Positions 48,677 to 57,382 of a stretch of DNA of 64,000 nt are shown one piece after another. Below the pieces are notes generated by a model. That model saw only the letters and a program-made list of their open reading frames with translations, ran no database searches and was not told the origin of the DNA. The stretch lies in NCBI GenBank assembly GCA_001464695.1, contig LNDQ01000079.1, forward strand, positions 116,306 to 180,305, read 5' to 3'. Source of the stretch: Betaproteobacteria bacterium Ga0077523 (GTDB lineage Bacteria; Pseudomonadota; Gammaproteobacteria; Burkholderiales; Ga0077523). Every line of letters starts with the position of its first letter. The first letter of the stretch is position 1. The position numbers were made by a program, and so were the translations under genes.

Positions 48677-49714
48677 TCAGCCGCGCCGACGCAGTGCCAA
48701 CCGGCATCCCAACACCGAGCACCCTAAGAGCAACGTCAGCCACGTCTCCGGTTCCGGCACCGGGACCGGCGCGATCGCGAGCCCGCGGTTGGTAGGCGTC
48801 AGCCCGCTGAAATCGAACCCCACACCGCCGCCTCCCGGAGTCACCGGATCCTGGATAGTCACTTCGGCAAACGTCTCTCCCTGGAGGGGATCGTTGGCGC
48901 GGGCATCGAGGTTGAACACCACCACGAACTCCTCGCCGACCTCCACGTCGGACAGATCGATCTGCTGGGTGTAGGGATCGAGCTTCATATCGACCATTCC
49001 GTAACCCGGACCGTCACACGCGGGACAGTTCCAGGTCCAGACCGGATAGGTCGCATCGGACTCGGCATGCCATCGAACCGTGTCGCCGATCCAGCGGTCA
49101 TCCTGGGGGTTGCCCGGGTTCCCCCCGTCCAGGTACAAAGCGGCACTTTGCGAGTCGCTCCAGAGCGCTTCGGGCAGCATGCCAGGCGCGAAGCGCAGCA
49201 CCTGAATATCGAAGGACGCAGTGGCAGACAGCGTGCCCGCTCCGGATCCCCCGTAGTTCATCAGGTACATGGACCCCACGTTGAACGTATACGTCAACGT
49301 GGCATCTTCCGAGTCCTTGACATAGGACTGAGAGAGGTTGAGAAACGCCCCCCCGCCCTCCACGTCGCGATTGGGCCCACCCCGAAATGGTGTCGCAGCG
49401 CCGGCCCAGAACGTGCGGCCGCCATTCGTGGCGCCCGCCTGCAGGAAGGCAGGCAACCCCTGGATGTCTCGTCCGAGCAGATGCAGCATCCAGGGTTCGC
49501 CTCCGTACTGCAGTACACCGATTCCCCAGCGCTCCGCGGGCGGTACGATGAACGTTTCCGGCGGCACCTGACGCGGTTCGTCCTGGCCCCTGATGTACTC
49601 GACGAATTCGATGTAGTACACGGGCTGGCCGATGGCCACCGTCGCCGCTGCAGGATGGCAGGCCAGTGCGCTCCACGCGCAGATCAATGCCATGCCGGCA
49701 TGGTGTCGCTTCAT
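48677..49714 (-). CDS. PEP-CTERM sorting-domain protein of unknown function
   Basis: 345 residues, with a GGAGAGG ribosome site. The signal peptide runs to about residue 24 (HPAAATVA). The large extracellular part is Gly/Asp-rich and predicted beta, with one CxxC-like WNCPACDGPGYG near residue 240. The C-terminus VPVPEPETWLTLLLGCSVLG followed by RLALRRRG is a clear PEP-CTERM anchor. Such proteins are cut and anchored by exosortase EpsH and often belong to exopolysaccharide matrix. The ectodomain itself is not recognised. Confidence 0.82.
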   Translation of the reverse strand: MKRHHAGMALICAWSALACHPAAATVAIGQPVYYIEFVEYIRGQDEPRQVPPETFIVPPAERWGIGVLQYGGEPWMLHLLGRDIQGLPAFLQAGATNGGRTFWAGAATPFRGGPNRDVEGGGAFLNLSQSYVKDSEDATLTYTFNVGSMYLMNYGGSGAGTLSATASFDIQVLRFAPGMLPEALWSDSQSAALYLDGGNPGNPQDDRWIGDTVRWHAESDATYPVWTWNCPACDGPGYGMVDMKLDPYTQQIDLSDVEVGEEFVVVFNLDARANDPLQGETFAEVTIQDPVTPGGGGVGFDFSGLTPTNRGLAIAPVPVPEPETWLTLLLGCSVLGCRLALRRRG

Positions 49715-49802
49715 CGTTGCCTCTCCGTCCGAGGGACTGCACCGACAGCGCCGATACGCGTGGACACGCCGGATCGCTACCGCTTTGAGTGTGGGAGCCG
49801 AC

Positions 49803-50579
49803 TCATGCCACCAGCCGCTGGCGACGGTGGCGCCCGGCCCCGAACAGAACCAGAGTGATCCCGAGGCCCAGCAGGGTCCAGGTGCCGGGTTCGGGGACGG
49901 CGCCGATGACGAGGTTGGCATTCCATTCGGCGATGCCGTTGTTCTCTGCGGTCGCGGACCCGTAGAACAGGTATTCGCCGGAGCGCAGTGCACCGCTGAC
50001 ACTCCCGCTGCCCGGTGTATTGAAGACCACCTGAACGCCCGGACCGGTAAACGATGCGCCGGCCGTCGCACCATCGAATTGACCGGAACCTTCGGAGAAT
50101 TCGATGTCCGCCGAGAACGTGTAGGTGCTGTCCTGGGGGACGCGGACGTACAGCCACAGCTGGCTGACCGAGTTCGACCCGCCGACCATGTAATCCTGCT
50201 TCACCAGCGACGCGGTGGCGGTGCCACCGGCTACGATTCCGTATGCGTCGGCGATGCCGCCGAGGACTTCGAAACTGAGATCGCTGACGAAACCGGCGGA
50301 CCCCACGACCGGAAGGCCGCGATAGTCGCCGTCCAGCGCCCCGGCGTCGGTCGCCAGTTGGTCGTACGACGACTCCAGGTCACGCTCGAGAAAGTACGCC
50401 GAGCCGGAGTCGCCCACCGAGGCATACCCGAACGAGAATGAGCCTCGCACCAGCGACTGGCGTTCGACGAGTGTCGCCGCCCCCGCGACCGGTATAGCCG
50501 GCGCGACGACGGCCACCAGGACAACGGCCTGCGCAACGTTGTGCAGCGAAAGCCGGCGAAGCATGGCGACGGTGGACAC
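49803..50579 (-). CDS. PEP-CTERM sorting-domain protein, GTG start
   Basis: 258 residues. The start is GTG at 50579, chosen because AGGAGG lies 5 bp before it. A later ATG (MLRRLSLHN) has no such site. The signal peptide ends near VAGAATLVE (about 35). The ectodomain is Gly/Ser/Ala-rich, beta-type, with YTFSADIEFSEGSGQ and a jelly-roll-like feel, but no family is recognised. VPEPGTWTLLGLGITLVLFG plus GRHRRQR is the PEP-CTERM tail. It follows the LuxR gene at 252 bp. Confidence 0.82.
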   Translation of the reverse strand: MSTVAMLRRLSLHNVAQAVVLVAVVAPAIPVAGAATLVERQSLVRGSFSFGYASVGDSGSAYFLERDLESSYDQLATDAGALDGDYRGLPVVGSAGFVSDLSFEVLGGIADAYGIVAGGTATASLVKQDYMVGGSNSVSQLWLYVRVPQDSTYTFSADIEFSEGSGQFDGATAGASFTGPGVQVVFNTPGSGSVSGALRSGEYLFYGSATAENNGIAEWNANLVIGAVPEPGTWTLLGLGITLVLFGAGRHRRQRLVA

Positions 50580-50831
50580 GAGTTCCTCCTGATCGGCCGA
50601 CCGGGACGAGGCCGGGTCTGTGACACGACTCTGGATCGAGACGGCACAGCAGACCGACAGTCAGACTTTCCGGGATCCGGCTGTCAATGGTCCACGCACC
50701 CGCCTGGGACTTTCGCTGCCTAAGGTAGCTGCTCGGTCACCGTCGCGACATAGTCAATTTCACACACTGTGCGGCGCAATCGCCGCCCGCGAGCGATTGC
50801 CGTTGCGTGGCGTTGGCCGCACGTCGACGCA

Positions 50832-52094
50832 TCAAGGCCGCGCCTGCAGGCGCGACGCCAGTTCGACCCGCGAGCGCACCTTTAGCTTGCGGTAGATGGA
50901 CTGAACCTGGTTCGCAACGGTTCGCTCATGGCTCGCGCGGGTCCGCGCGATGTGCGGGTAGGTGCTGCCGCCCACCAGGAGTGCCGCCACCTGCTGCTCC
51001 GCCCCGGTGAGGGCGTCCAGGTTTGCCGCGTGCACCCGTGGATACTCGCCGACCAGGAACCTGTCGCCGTCCAGCGCGACTTCGGCGAGCTTGGCGCGAG
51101 GTCCTGCCGGAGAAAAAAAGGCAGCCAGTTCCGTCCTGGCACCCATGCCGAGCTTCATCATCGCCTGCGCGATCGAGTTGTCCACCGACGAAACCGAAAC
51201 GCCGAGTCGATACCCGATCTGCTTCGACGTGTGGCCGAGGCCGATGAACTCCGCTACCGCGCGTTCGCGCACGGAAAGGCCGCGCGGATCGGGATGTGCC
51301 GGGTCGTTACGCATGGCAACGACGAAACGCCTGCCGTCGGTATCGAATCGATCCACCAGCGACCAGCGTCCGGCGACGAGTGCTTCCCACTCCTGCAAGG
51401 CCGTGTCGGCCTCGGTCCGGCCGGCGACGGTGCGCGCGCGATCGATCGCGCGCACCGCCCGACGGAGCCGCTCGCGCGCCGTTCCCGAACGGGCCCGCTC
51501 GCGCGCATCGCGCAGCCTGCCGCCTGCGTCGAAGATCGCTTCGACGTTGGCGTTGTCGAGGTCCATGGCGTTCAACAAATTGCGCAATCTCAGACCAGCG
51601 GCCATGTGGGCGATCACACGTGACCATCGCCGGCCAGCGATGGGCGCGGTGGTCTCTTCGGTCGGCAGCGACGCATTCAACATCACACCGGTACCGCGAC
51701 CCGTGTGGCCGCACCATCCGAACACGTCGCGCGCCTGTCCGCCGGTTTTCTCGAGAAACATTTCGCGTGAACCGGGAAAGCGCGGGAAGACCAGTTCGCT
51801 CAAGGTGCCACCAAAAAAGCCGCATCGGTAGATCAGATCGATCTCCGCCTGAGAAGCGGCGGCATTGGTGCTGCGGGTGGCCTCCGCCACGAACGGAGGG
51901 CCATGAACCGCAACGTCGATGACTCGATGCGTTGTCGGCGTAACGCTGAAGGTGAACAACGAGATCGGGACGCCGGGCCGCTCGATCAGAGGTACCGCAC
52001 CATCCACCAGCGTCTGCAGCCACGCCTCGGCAGGCAGCTCGAGGTTGTAGCTCGCTTCGAGCAGCGAGATCCAATCCCTCCGCAATTTCGTCAC
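50832..52094 (-). CDS. LuxR-family regulator with two tandem HTH domains
   Basis: 420 residues. The N-terminal 260 hold no domain I can name. HTH 1 (about 270-325) reads LSVRERAVAEFIGLGHTSKQ then IGYRLGVSVSSVDNSIAQAM. HTH 2 (about 362-418) reads LTGAEQQVAALLVGGSTYPH then IARTRASHERTVANQVQSIY and RKLKVRSRVELASRL. Two LuxR-type DNA-binding domains in one chain are unusual. It neighbours the PEP-CTERM cluster and a two-component system; control of the surface genes is a guess from position only. Confidence 0.82.
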   Translation of the reverse strand: MTKLRRDWISLLEASYNLELPAEAWLQTLVDGAVPLIERPGVPISLFTFSVTPTTHRVIDVAVHGPPFVAEATRSTNAAASQAEIDLIYRCGFFGGTLSELVFPRFPGSREMFLEKTGGQARDVFGWCGHTGRGTGVMLNASLPTEETTAPIAGRRWSRVIAHMAAGLRLRNLLNAMDLDNANVEAIFDAGGRLRDARERARSGTARERLRRAVRAIDRARTVAGRTEADTALQEWEALVAGRWSLVDRFDTDGRRFVVAMRNDPAHPDPRGLSVRERAVAEFIGLGHTSKQIGYRLGVSVSSVDNSIAQAMMKLGMGARTELAAFFSPAGPRAKLAEVALDGDRFLVGEYPRVHAANLDALTGAEQQVAALLVGGSTYPHIARTRASHERTVANQVQSIYRKLKVRSRVELASRLQARP

Positions 52095-52207
52095 GAGATC
52101 ACCCCCCCAACAACTGCTGCGGCGCTGACGGACCGCCGCCGGGTGCGGCGCGGTTCCGTGATGCGTACTGACCCGCCTGGGTCAACGGACCGCCACCAGG
52201 AATATTG

Positions 52208-54727
52208 TCACTTGCACTTGAACAACGAGCACTTGTCCGAAGCGCACTGCATCGCCTTGGTGCAAGCCTCCCCCTTGCCCTTGAGATTCTTGCACTCGCG
52301 CTTCCCGGAAATGGGATCGCCGCAGTACTGGTTGGACCGGCAATCCGCATTCGAGCGACATTCGTCGGAGTCGGCACAGAAACCGAACGAGCAGCGGTTG
52401 GTGTCGCACTGCTCCGCCTTGGTGCACGTCTGGCCCTTCGACTTCTGCGTCTTGCAGCTCTGCCGGCCGCCCACCGGGTCGCCGCAATACTCGCCGGCAT
52501 CGCAGTCCTTGCCGGTCTGGCATTCGTGGGCCGCGCCGCACACGAAAACCGTGCAACGAGCCGAGGCGCACTGGTCCGCCTTGGTGCACGCCTTGCCGTC
52601 GGACAGAAGGGCCTTGCAGCTCCGCTTGCCGGCGATGGGGTCACCGCAGTACTCGGTCCCGGCGCAGTCCTTGTCTTCCTGGCATTCGTCCGGATCGGCG
52701 CACATGCCCCAGGCGCAGCGCCCGGTGGCACACTGCCGCTTGTCGGTACACACGGAACCGCGATCCTTGAGGTCGCGGCAGACATTGGTGCGAACGTCGG
52801 CACCCATCCGCGCGCAGTACTCGCCGTCGGCGCAGTCGGAATCCTCCTTGCACCCGCGATCGACGGAAGCGGCGGCGAAGGTCATCCGCGGGATCTGGCT
52901 ACCGGTACGCGACTTCGCCTCGGACTTCTCCCACATCCGCAGGAACTGCTCGGCGCCGTCGTTGCGCAACTGGTCGAGATACTTCGAGTCCATCCCGATG
53001 GTCTCGAGCTCCTTGTGCCAGCGCGGCATCATGCCGACGTGGGACAGGCCTTCTGCGTCGTGCCGGCCGTGCTTGTGGATCATGTCGACGCCGAGCTCGA
53101 GGCCGCAACTGCGCAGCGTGCGCGAATGCACGCCCTCGGTCACGGTCGCGAAATCGAGCGCGTAACCGACGCTCAAGCCCTGATCGAGCAGCCACGCTAG
53201 CATCTTGGCCGTCTCGGTGCTGGTCTTCGGGCATTTGGTCTTCACACCCGACTCCGGGTAGTTCTTCGAATCGGTGGGGCCCATGCGCAGGCCGAAGAAG
53301 CCGCCGGTAGTGCGGACGAAATCGAGCTCCGCGCCATCAAGGTCGTATTCGTGGCGCTCGAACCCCTTCTCGTCGGAGAGGCGCTCGTTCGGCTTGTTGT
53401 GCAGCGCGTTCAGCGGATAGCCGTCGAAGACCTCGGTCGCGAGTTCGTGCATCTGCTTGCGCGCGCGGCTCGACACGTGATCGATGTTGACGATCATGCC
53501 CTTCACCATCGCTTCCCGGACGACGCGCTCGCCGTCGTGGGACAGTCCGAGGTTGTTGCGTTCGATGTCGTCCGCGTCGAGGCGGGTCCCGGCGCGGCTC
53601 GCTTCGCCGAGCTTCACGGCCTCGCGCGTGAAGCCCGGCGGCAGGGGATACAGGTTGAAGCCGTTGAACGCACCCGCCCCGCGCGACAGGTAGTCGAGAT
53701 AGTTGATCTCGGAGACTTCGCCCAGCCGGTAGTTACAGTGGTCGGTGACCTTGCCGCCCTTCAGCGCATTCGGGCCGCACTTGTTCGTGTTGTCGCACAG
53801 GTTCTCGCCCAGGCGCCCCTCGAGCGGGAAATGCCCGACGTTGTCGTCGTAGTGGAAGCACCCCGACATGGCCTGGACCGCCCGCAGAGCCCGGCCCGGC
53901 GCCGAGCCGCGCGGCATGTACAGGTCGGCACCGCTCAGGCGCGAGTTGATCTTGTGGGCGAGATAGAACGTGCGCACGCCCTCGGCGTGGTACTTGTTCA
54001 GTCGTTCCACCGGGTCGATCTTGCTCGCTTCCGAGCCGAAGGCGTACTCGGACTCGACGCCGAGGACGATCGCGAGCTTGCCGGACTGGACGATCTTGCG
54101 GGCCTGGTCCGCCGTGTAGGCGATCTGCATCCAGTCCTTGTTCTCCACGGCCCAGGCCTTGAGGTTGTCCAGCTGGCGCTTGAGGGAGGCCCAGCTGTCG
54201 CCCTTGGAGCAGGCGAAGCCGTCGCCGCCGGCGCCGCCGTTGCCCTTGTTGACATAGTAGAGCTGCTCGCACATGGCCTCGTTTTCCACGGCGAACGCGA
54301 CCATGATCCGCATGGAGCTGTCCCGGAACGACGGATCGGTCGGTGCGAAGGCCTCCTTGATCCACTCGGTGCTGTAGCGCACGTGCGAGTTGCTGTCGTG
54401 CACCGGGCCCATGTGGGACCGGTGATTCCCCATGTCGCCGCCGAGCCCGCCGGTGGCAGCCGCGATGCTGCCCTTCACCTCGCCGTGATCGCACTTGCCG
54501 ACCACACTGCAGCCGCCGCAGTGGGCCGTGTAGCCCTTGTCCATGATGCCGTTGCGGTAGTTCCCCGCTGCGCCGGCGAACGCGTAGTTGCCACCGAAGG
54601 CCATGCCCTGGGTCGGGTGCTCGTGGGTGAGAACGTAGCCCTTCGTCGTGCCGACGCGATCCTGGGCATGGGCGGAACACCAGAGGATCGCGACCCCGAT
54701 CAGGATCGCGCAGCGCAGTCGGAACAT
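52208..54727 (-). CDS. Secreted M19/amidohydrolase-like protein with four cysteine-rich repeats
   Basis: 839 residues, with a GGAGGG ribosome site and a signal peptide MFRLRCAILIGVAILWCSAHA. The catalytic-like part (about 25-620) resembles the membrane dipeptidase (M19)/amidohydrolase TIM barrel: THEHPTQGMAFGG with HEH at 35-37, AIVLGVESEYAFG, MIVNIDHVSSRARK and LSVGYALDFA. The last 211 residues are four repeats of about 53 residues with eight cysteines each, on the plan DEC-x5-DC-x4-EYCGDP-C-CTK-QC-RC-C. This recalls cysteine-rich modules of secreted myxobacterial proteins. The metal-binding set is not fully traced, so activity is unproven. Divergent from the response regulator. Confidence 0.75.
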   Translation of the reverse strand: MFRLRCAILIGVAILWCSAHAQDRVGTTKGYVLTHEHPTQGMAFGGNYAFAGAAGNYRNGIMDKGYTAHCGGCSVVGKCDHGEVKGSIAAATGGLGGDMGNHRSHMGPVHDSNSHVRYSTEWIKEAFAPTDPSFRDSSMRIMVAFAVENEAMCEQLYYVNKGNGGAGGDGFACSKGDSWASLKRQLDNLKAWAVENKDWMQIAYTADQARKIVQSGKLAIVLGVESEYAFGSEASKIDPVERLNKYHAEGVRTFYLAHKINSRLSGADLYMPRGSAPGRALRAVQAMSGCFHYDDNVGHFPLEGRLGENLCDNTNKCGPNALKGGKVTDHCNYRLGEVSEINYLDYLSRGAGAFNGFNLYPLPPGFTREAVKLGEASRAGTRLDADDIERNNLGLSHDGERVVREAMVKGMIVNIDHVSSRARKQMHELATEVFDGYPLNALHNKPNERLSDEKGFERHEYDLDGAELDFVRTTGGFFGLRMGPTDSKNYPESGVKTKCPKTSTETAKMLAWLLDQGLSVGYALDFATVTEGVHSRTLRSCGLELGVDMIHKHGRHDAEGLSHVGMMPRWHKELETIGMDSKYLDQLRNDGAEQFLRMWEKSEAKSRTGSQIPRMTFAAASVDRGCKEDSDCADGEYCARMGADVRTNVCRDLKDRGSVCTDKRQCATGRCAWGMCADPDECQEDKDCAGTEYCGDPIAGKRSCKALLSDGKACTKADQCASARCTVFVCGAAHECQTGKDCDAGEYCGDPVGGRQSCKTQKSKGQTCTKAEQCDTNRCSFGFCADSDECRSNADCRSNQYCGDPISGKRECKNLKGKGEACTKAMQCASDKCSLFKCK

Positions 54728-54979
54728 GGTGAAGCCCTCCTTCGAATCGGCAACCGTGCCGCGGCTCGAGGACCGCCGGTGCCTGACCGTCCGGCTGCGG
54801 GAATACACGCGAGGTGTCGCAAAGTCGCGACGCACAACGCACCGGACATGCAGGAATGTCGCGGTGAGGCCATCGTAGGAATCCGGCCCGCCGTGCACAA
54901 TTGTCCGAAAGGGCATGCTCCATGCGTAACCATCCGTGAACCTGCTCCGTCGAGCGTTGGCGTTTTCCGAGACACCGTC

Positions 54980-55591
54980 ATGCCCAAGTTCCTCATCGTC
55001 GACGACCATCCGCTATACCGGGAAGGCGTGGTGCACGCGTTGAGCGGCCATCCGCTCCACGCCGTCGTCGTGGGTGCGGCCAACGCACACGAAGCGCTCG
55101 TCGCGTTGAACGAGGATCCCGCCATCGACCTGGTGCTGGCGGATCTCAAGCTCGCCGGCGAGGACGGCCTCGAGGTGCTGCGACTCATCGGGTCGAAGCA
55201 TCCCGGTGTCGCCCGCATCCTGGTCTCCGCGGACGACAGCCCGGAGGTCCGGCGCGCCGCTCAGGCCTCCGGGCTGCAGGGATTCCTCGCCAAATCTTTG
55301 CCGATCGGCGAGATGCTGGCGGCGATCGGCAAAGTGCTGGACGGCGACGTGGCCTGGCCGCCGTCCAGCGACCGCGAGGAGCCGGCGCCCGCATCGGTGT
55401 CGTTGACGTTGCGGCAGCGGGAAGTCCTGTCGTTGCTGGCGGCCGGCCACTCCAATGCCGAAATGGCCGCGACACTCGGCATCGCCGAGCGCACAGTCAA
55501 GGCACACCTGGGGTTGTTGTTCGACACCCTCGGCGTCGATTCCCGGACCCGTGCCCTCGCCCGGGCACGACAGCTCGGCCTGACCCGATGA
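54980..55591 (+). CDS. NarL/LuxR-type response regulator
   Basis: 203 residues. A receiver domain (1-120) has LIVDDHPLYREG, phospho-acceptor Asp55 in LVLADLKLAGEDGLE, and the conserved Lys in FLAKSLP. A LuxR-type HTH (about 140-200) reads LTLRQREVLSLLAAGHSNAE then MAATLGIAERTVKAHLGLLF. Coupled to the kinase behind it by an ATGA overlap. The longer frame upstream is antisense to the M19-like gene and not real. Confidence 0.93.
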   Translation: MPKFLIVDDHPLYREGVVHALSGHPLHAVVVGAANAHEALVALNEDPAIDLVLADLKLAGEDGLEVLRLIGSKHPGVARILVSADDSPEVRRAAQASGLQGFLAKSLPIGEMLAAIGKVLDGDVAWPPSSDREEPAPASVSLTLRQREVLSLLAAGHSNAEMAATLGIAERTVKAHLGLLFDTLGVDSRTRALARARQLGLTR

Positions 55592-57360
55592 GGGCAGTGA
55601 CGCCAAGCCCGGCCGCGCTGACGGATCGCGAGTTCGTCGAACGGGTAGCCGCCATCTACAAGGCAGCCGTGGCGAGCGGCTGGGGCTCGGTGGCCGTGGC
55701 GCTTTGCCTGGTTCTGGTGATGGGCCGCTTCACGCCGATCCCGGTCCTGCTCGGCTGGTTCGCGCTCACGCTGTTCGCCATCAGTTTTCGCATTCCGCTG
55801 ATCCGGGGCTTCCGCGCCGATCCGGACCGAGCGGCCCGGGCACACGTCTGGGCCCGCCGCTATCTCTGGATGATCTCCGCCGTCGGGGCATGCTGGGCCC
55901 TGGCCGCCTTTCTCATGATCCCGAAGGACGATCCGTTTGCGTTGGCTTCGTTCCTGATGGTCATCGCGCTGCTCGCCGGCGGCGTGGTCGCGTCCCAGTC
56001 GTACTTGCCCCACGCGGCGCGCAATGTCCTGTCGCTCGCGATCCTGCCCACGGCGCTGCGCCTCATTTCCTTCTGGGAACTGCGCTATCTGCCGATGGCG
56101 CTCACCCTGTGCCTGTTCTACCTGTTCCTGCTCGCCTATGCGCGCACCCAGAGCCGACAGCTGGGCGAGGCCATCCGCCTGAAGCTCGAAAAGGAGCAAC
56201 TGGTCGAAGCGCTGCAGGCGGAGAAGTCAGAGGCGGACGAAGCGCGACTGCGCGCGGAACAGGCCAACCTCGCGAAGACGCGCTTCCTGGCTGCGGCGAG
56301 TCACGACCTGCGTCAACCGATGCATGCGCTGGGCTTGTTCAGCGCCTCGCTGCAGGAAATGCGGATCGATCCCGAGAAGCGGGCCGTGGTGGACAACATC
56401 TTCGCGAGCATCGATGCGCTGGAATCGCTGTTCGTGGAACTGCTGGACCTCTCGCGGCTGGAGGCCGGGTTCACCAAGCCGCTGCCGCGTCACCTGCTGC
56501 TCGCCGACGTTTTCACCAGGGTCCGCGCGCAGTACGCCCCGATCGCCGCAGCGAAACCGCTGGACCTCTGCGTCGATGCAGGCGGGGCAGCGGTCTTCGC
56601 CGATCCCGCTCTGCTCGAACGCATGCTCGGCAACCTGGTCGCCAACGCGATCCAGTACACACCCGGCGGTTCGGTGACGATGACGGCACGGATGGCATCC
56701 GACAGCGTGGTGGTGAGCGTGAGCGACACCGGACCCGGCATCGCCGAGGAACACCGCGAACGCGTGTTCGAGGAGTTCTTCCAGATCGGCAATCCGGAGC
56801 GCGACCGGCGCAAGGGGTTGGGGCTCGGCCTCGCGATCGTGCGGCGGATCGCGACTCTCACCGGCACGCCCCTGCAACTTCACTCGCAGGTGGGACGAGG
56901 TTCCCGCTTCGAACTGGTCCTGCCCCTGGGTGACGCGGCGCAGGTCCAGCCCGACGACGCCGTCGCACCTTCGGCGGGAACCACCGACATCCTCCACGGC
57001 CGCAGCATTCTCATCGTGGACGACGAACGCAGTGTCCGCGACGGGATGGCGACACTGCTCGAACGATGGGGTTGCACGCCCATTCCCGCAGCCTCGTGCA
57101 GCGAAGCCCTGTCAGCGGTGCAGACGTCGCAACCCGACCTGATCGTCGCCGATCTGCGTCTGCGCGACGGCTCGAGCGGCATCGACACCATCGACGCGGT
57201 GCGTGAGGCCATGGGAAGGCAACTGCCGGCGCTGATCATCACCGGCGATACCACCATGGAAGCGATCCGGCAGGTCACGCAGCACAGCCTGCCGTTGCTG
57301 CACAAACCGGTGCGGCCGGTGCGCCTGCGGGCGGCACTGAGCCAGTTGCTGGCGAACTGA
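55588..57360 (+). CDS. Hybrid sensor histidine kinase
   Basis: 590 residues. Five or six TM helices (about 30-195) with no large periplasmic sensor are followed by a coiled linker and a HisKA domain with AASHDLRQPMHALGLF (His239). An HATPase domain follows with GNLVANAIQYTPGG, VSDTGPGI and KGLGLGLAIVRRIA. A C-terminal receiver with LIVDDERSVRD and Asp522 in IVADLRLRDG completes it. The HDLRQP H-box marks the PAS-less subgroup often paired with LuxR-type regulators. Likely partner: the overlapping response regulator. Confidence 0.93.
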   Translation: MRAVTPSPAALTDREFVERVAAIYKAAVASGWGSVAVALCLVLVMGRFTPIPVLLGWFALTLFAISFRIPLIRGFRADPDRAARAHVWARRYLWMISAVGACWALAAFLMIPKDDPFALASFLMVIALLAGGVVASQSYLPHAARNVLSLAILPTALRLISFWELRYLPMALTLCLFYLFLLAYARTQSRQLGEAIRLKLEKEQLVEALQAEKSEADEARLRAEQANLAKTRFLAAASHDLRQPMHALGLFSASLQEMRIDPEKRAVVDNIFASIDALESLFVELLDLSRLEAGFTKPLPRHLLLADVFTRVRAQYAPIAAAKPLDLCVDAGGAAVFADPALLERMLGNLVANAIQYTPGGSVTMTARMASDSVVVSVSDTGPGIAEEHRERVFEEFFQIGNPERDRRKGLGLGLAIVRRIATLTGTPLQLHSQVGRGSRFELVLPLGDAAQVQPDDAVAPSAGTTDILHGRSILIVDDERSVRDGMATLLERWGCTPIPAASCSEALSAVQTSQPDLIVADLRLRDGSSGIDTIDAVREAMGRQLPALIITGDTTMEAIRQVTQHSLPLLHKPVRPVRLRAALSQLLAN

Positions 57361-57382
57361 AGGTAGCGCCGCGGCGCAGCTG

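Noticed and set aside
50580..50831. c-di-GMP-I riboswitch ahead of the PEP-CTERM gene at 49803
   Set aside because: Some strings (CACGCAC, GGGAC, GCCTAAGGTAGC on the plus strand) recall it, but they are on the wrong strand for the downstream gene and the conserved core is incomplete.
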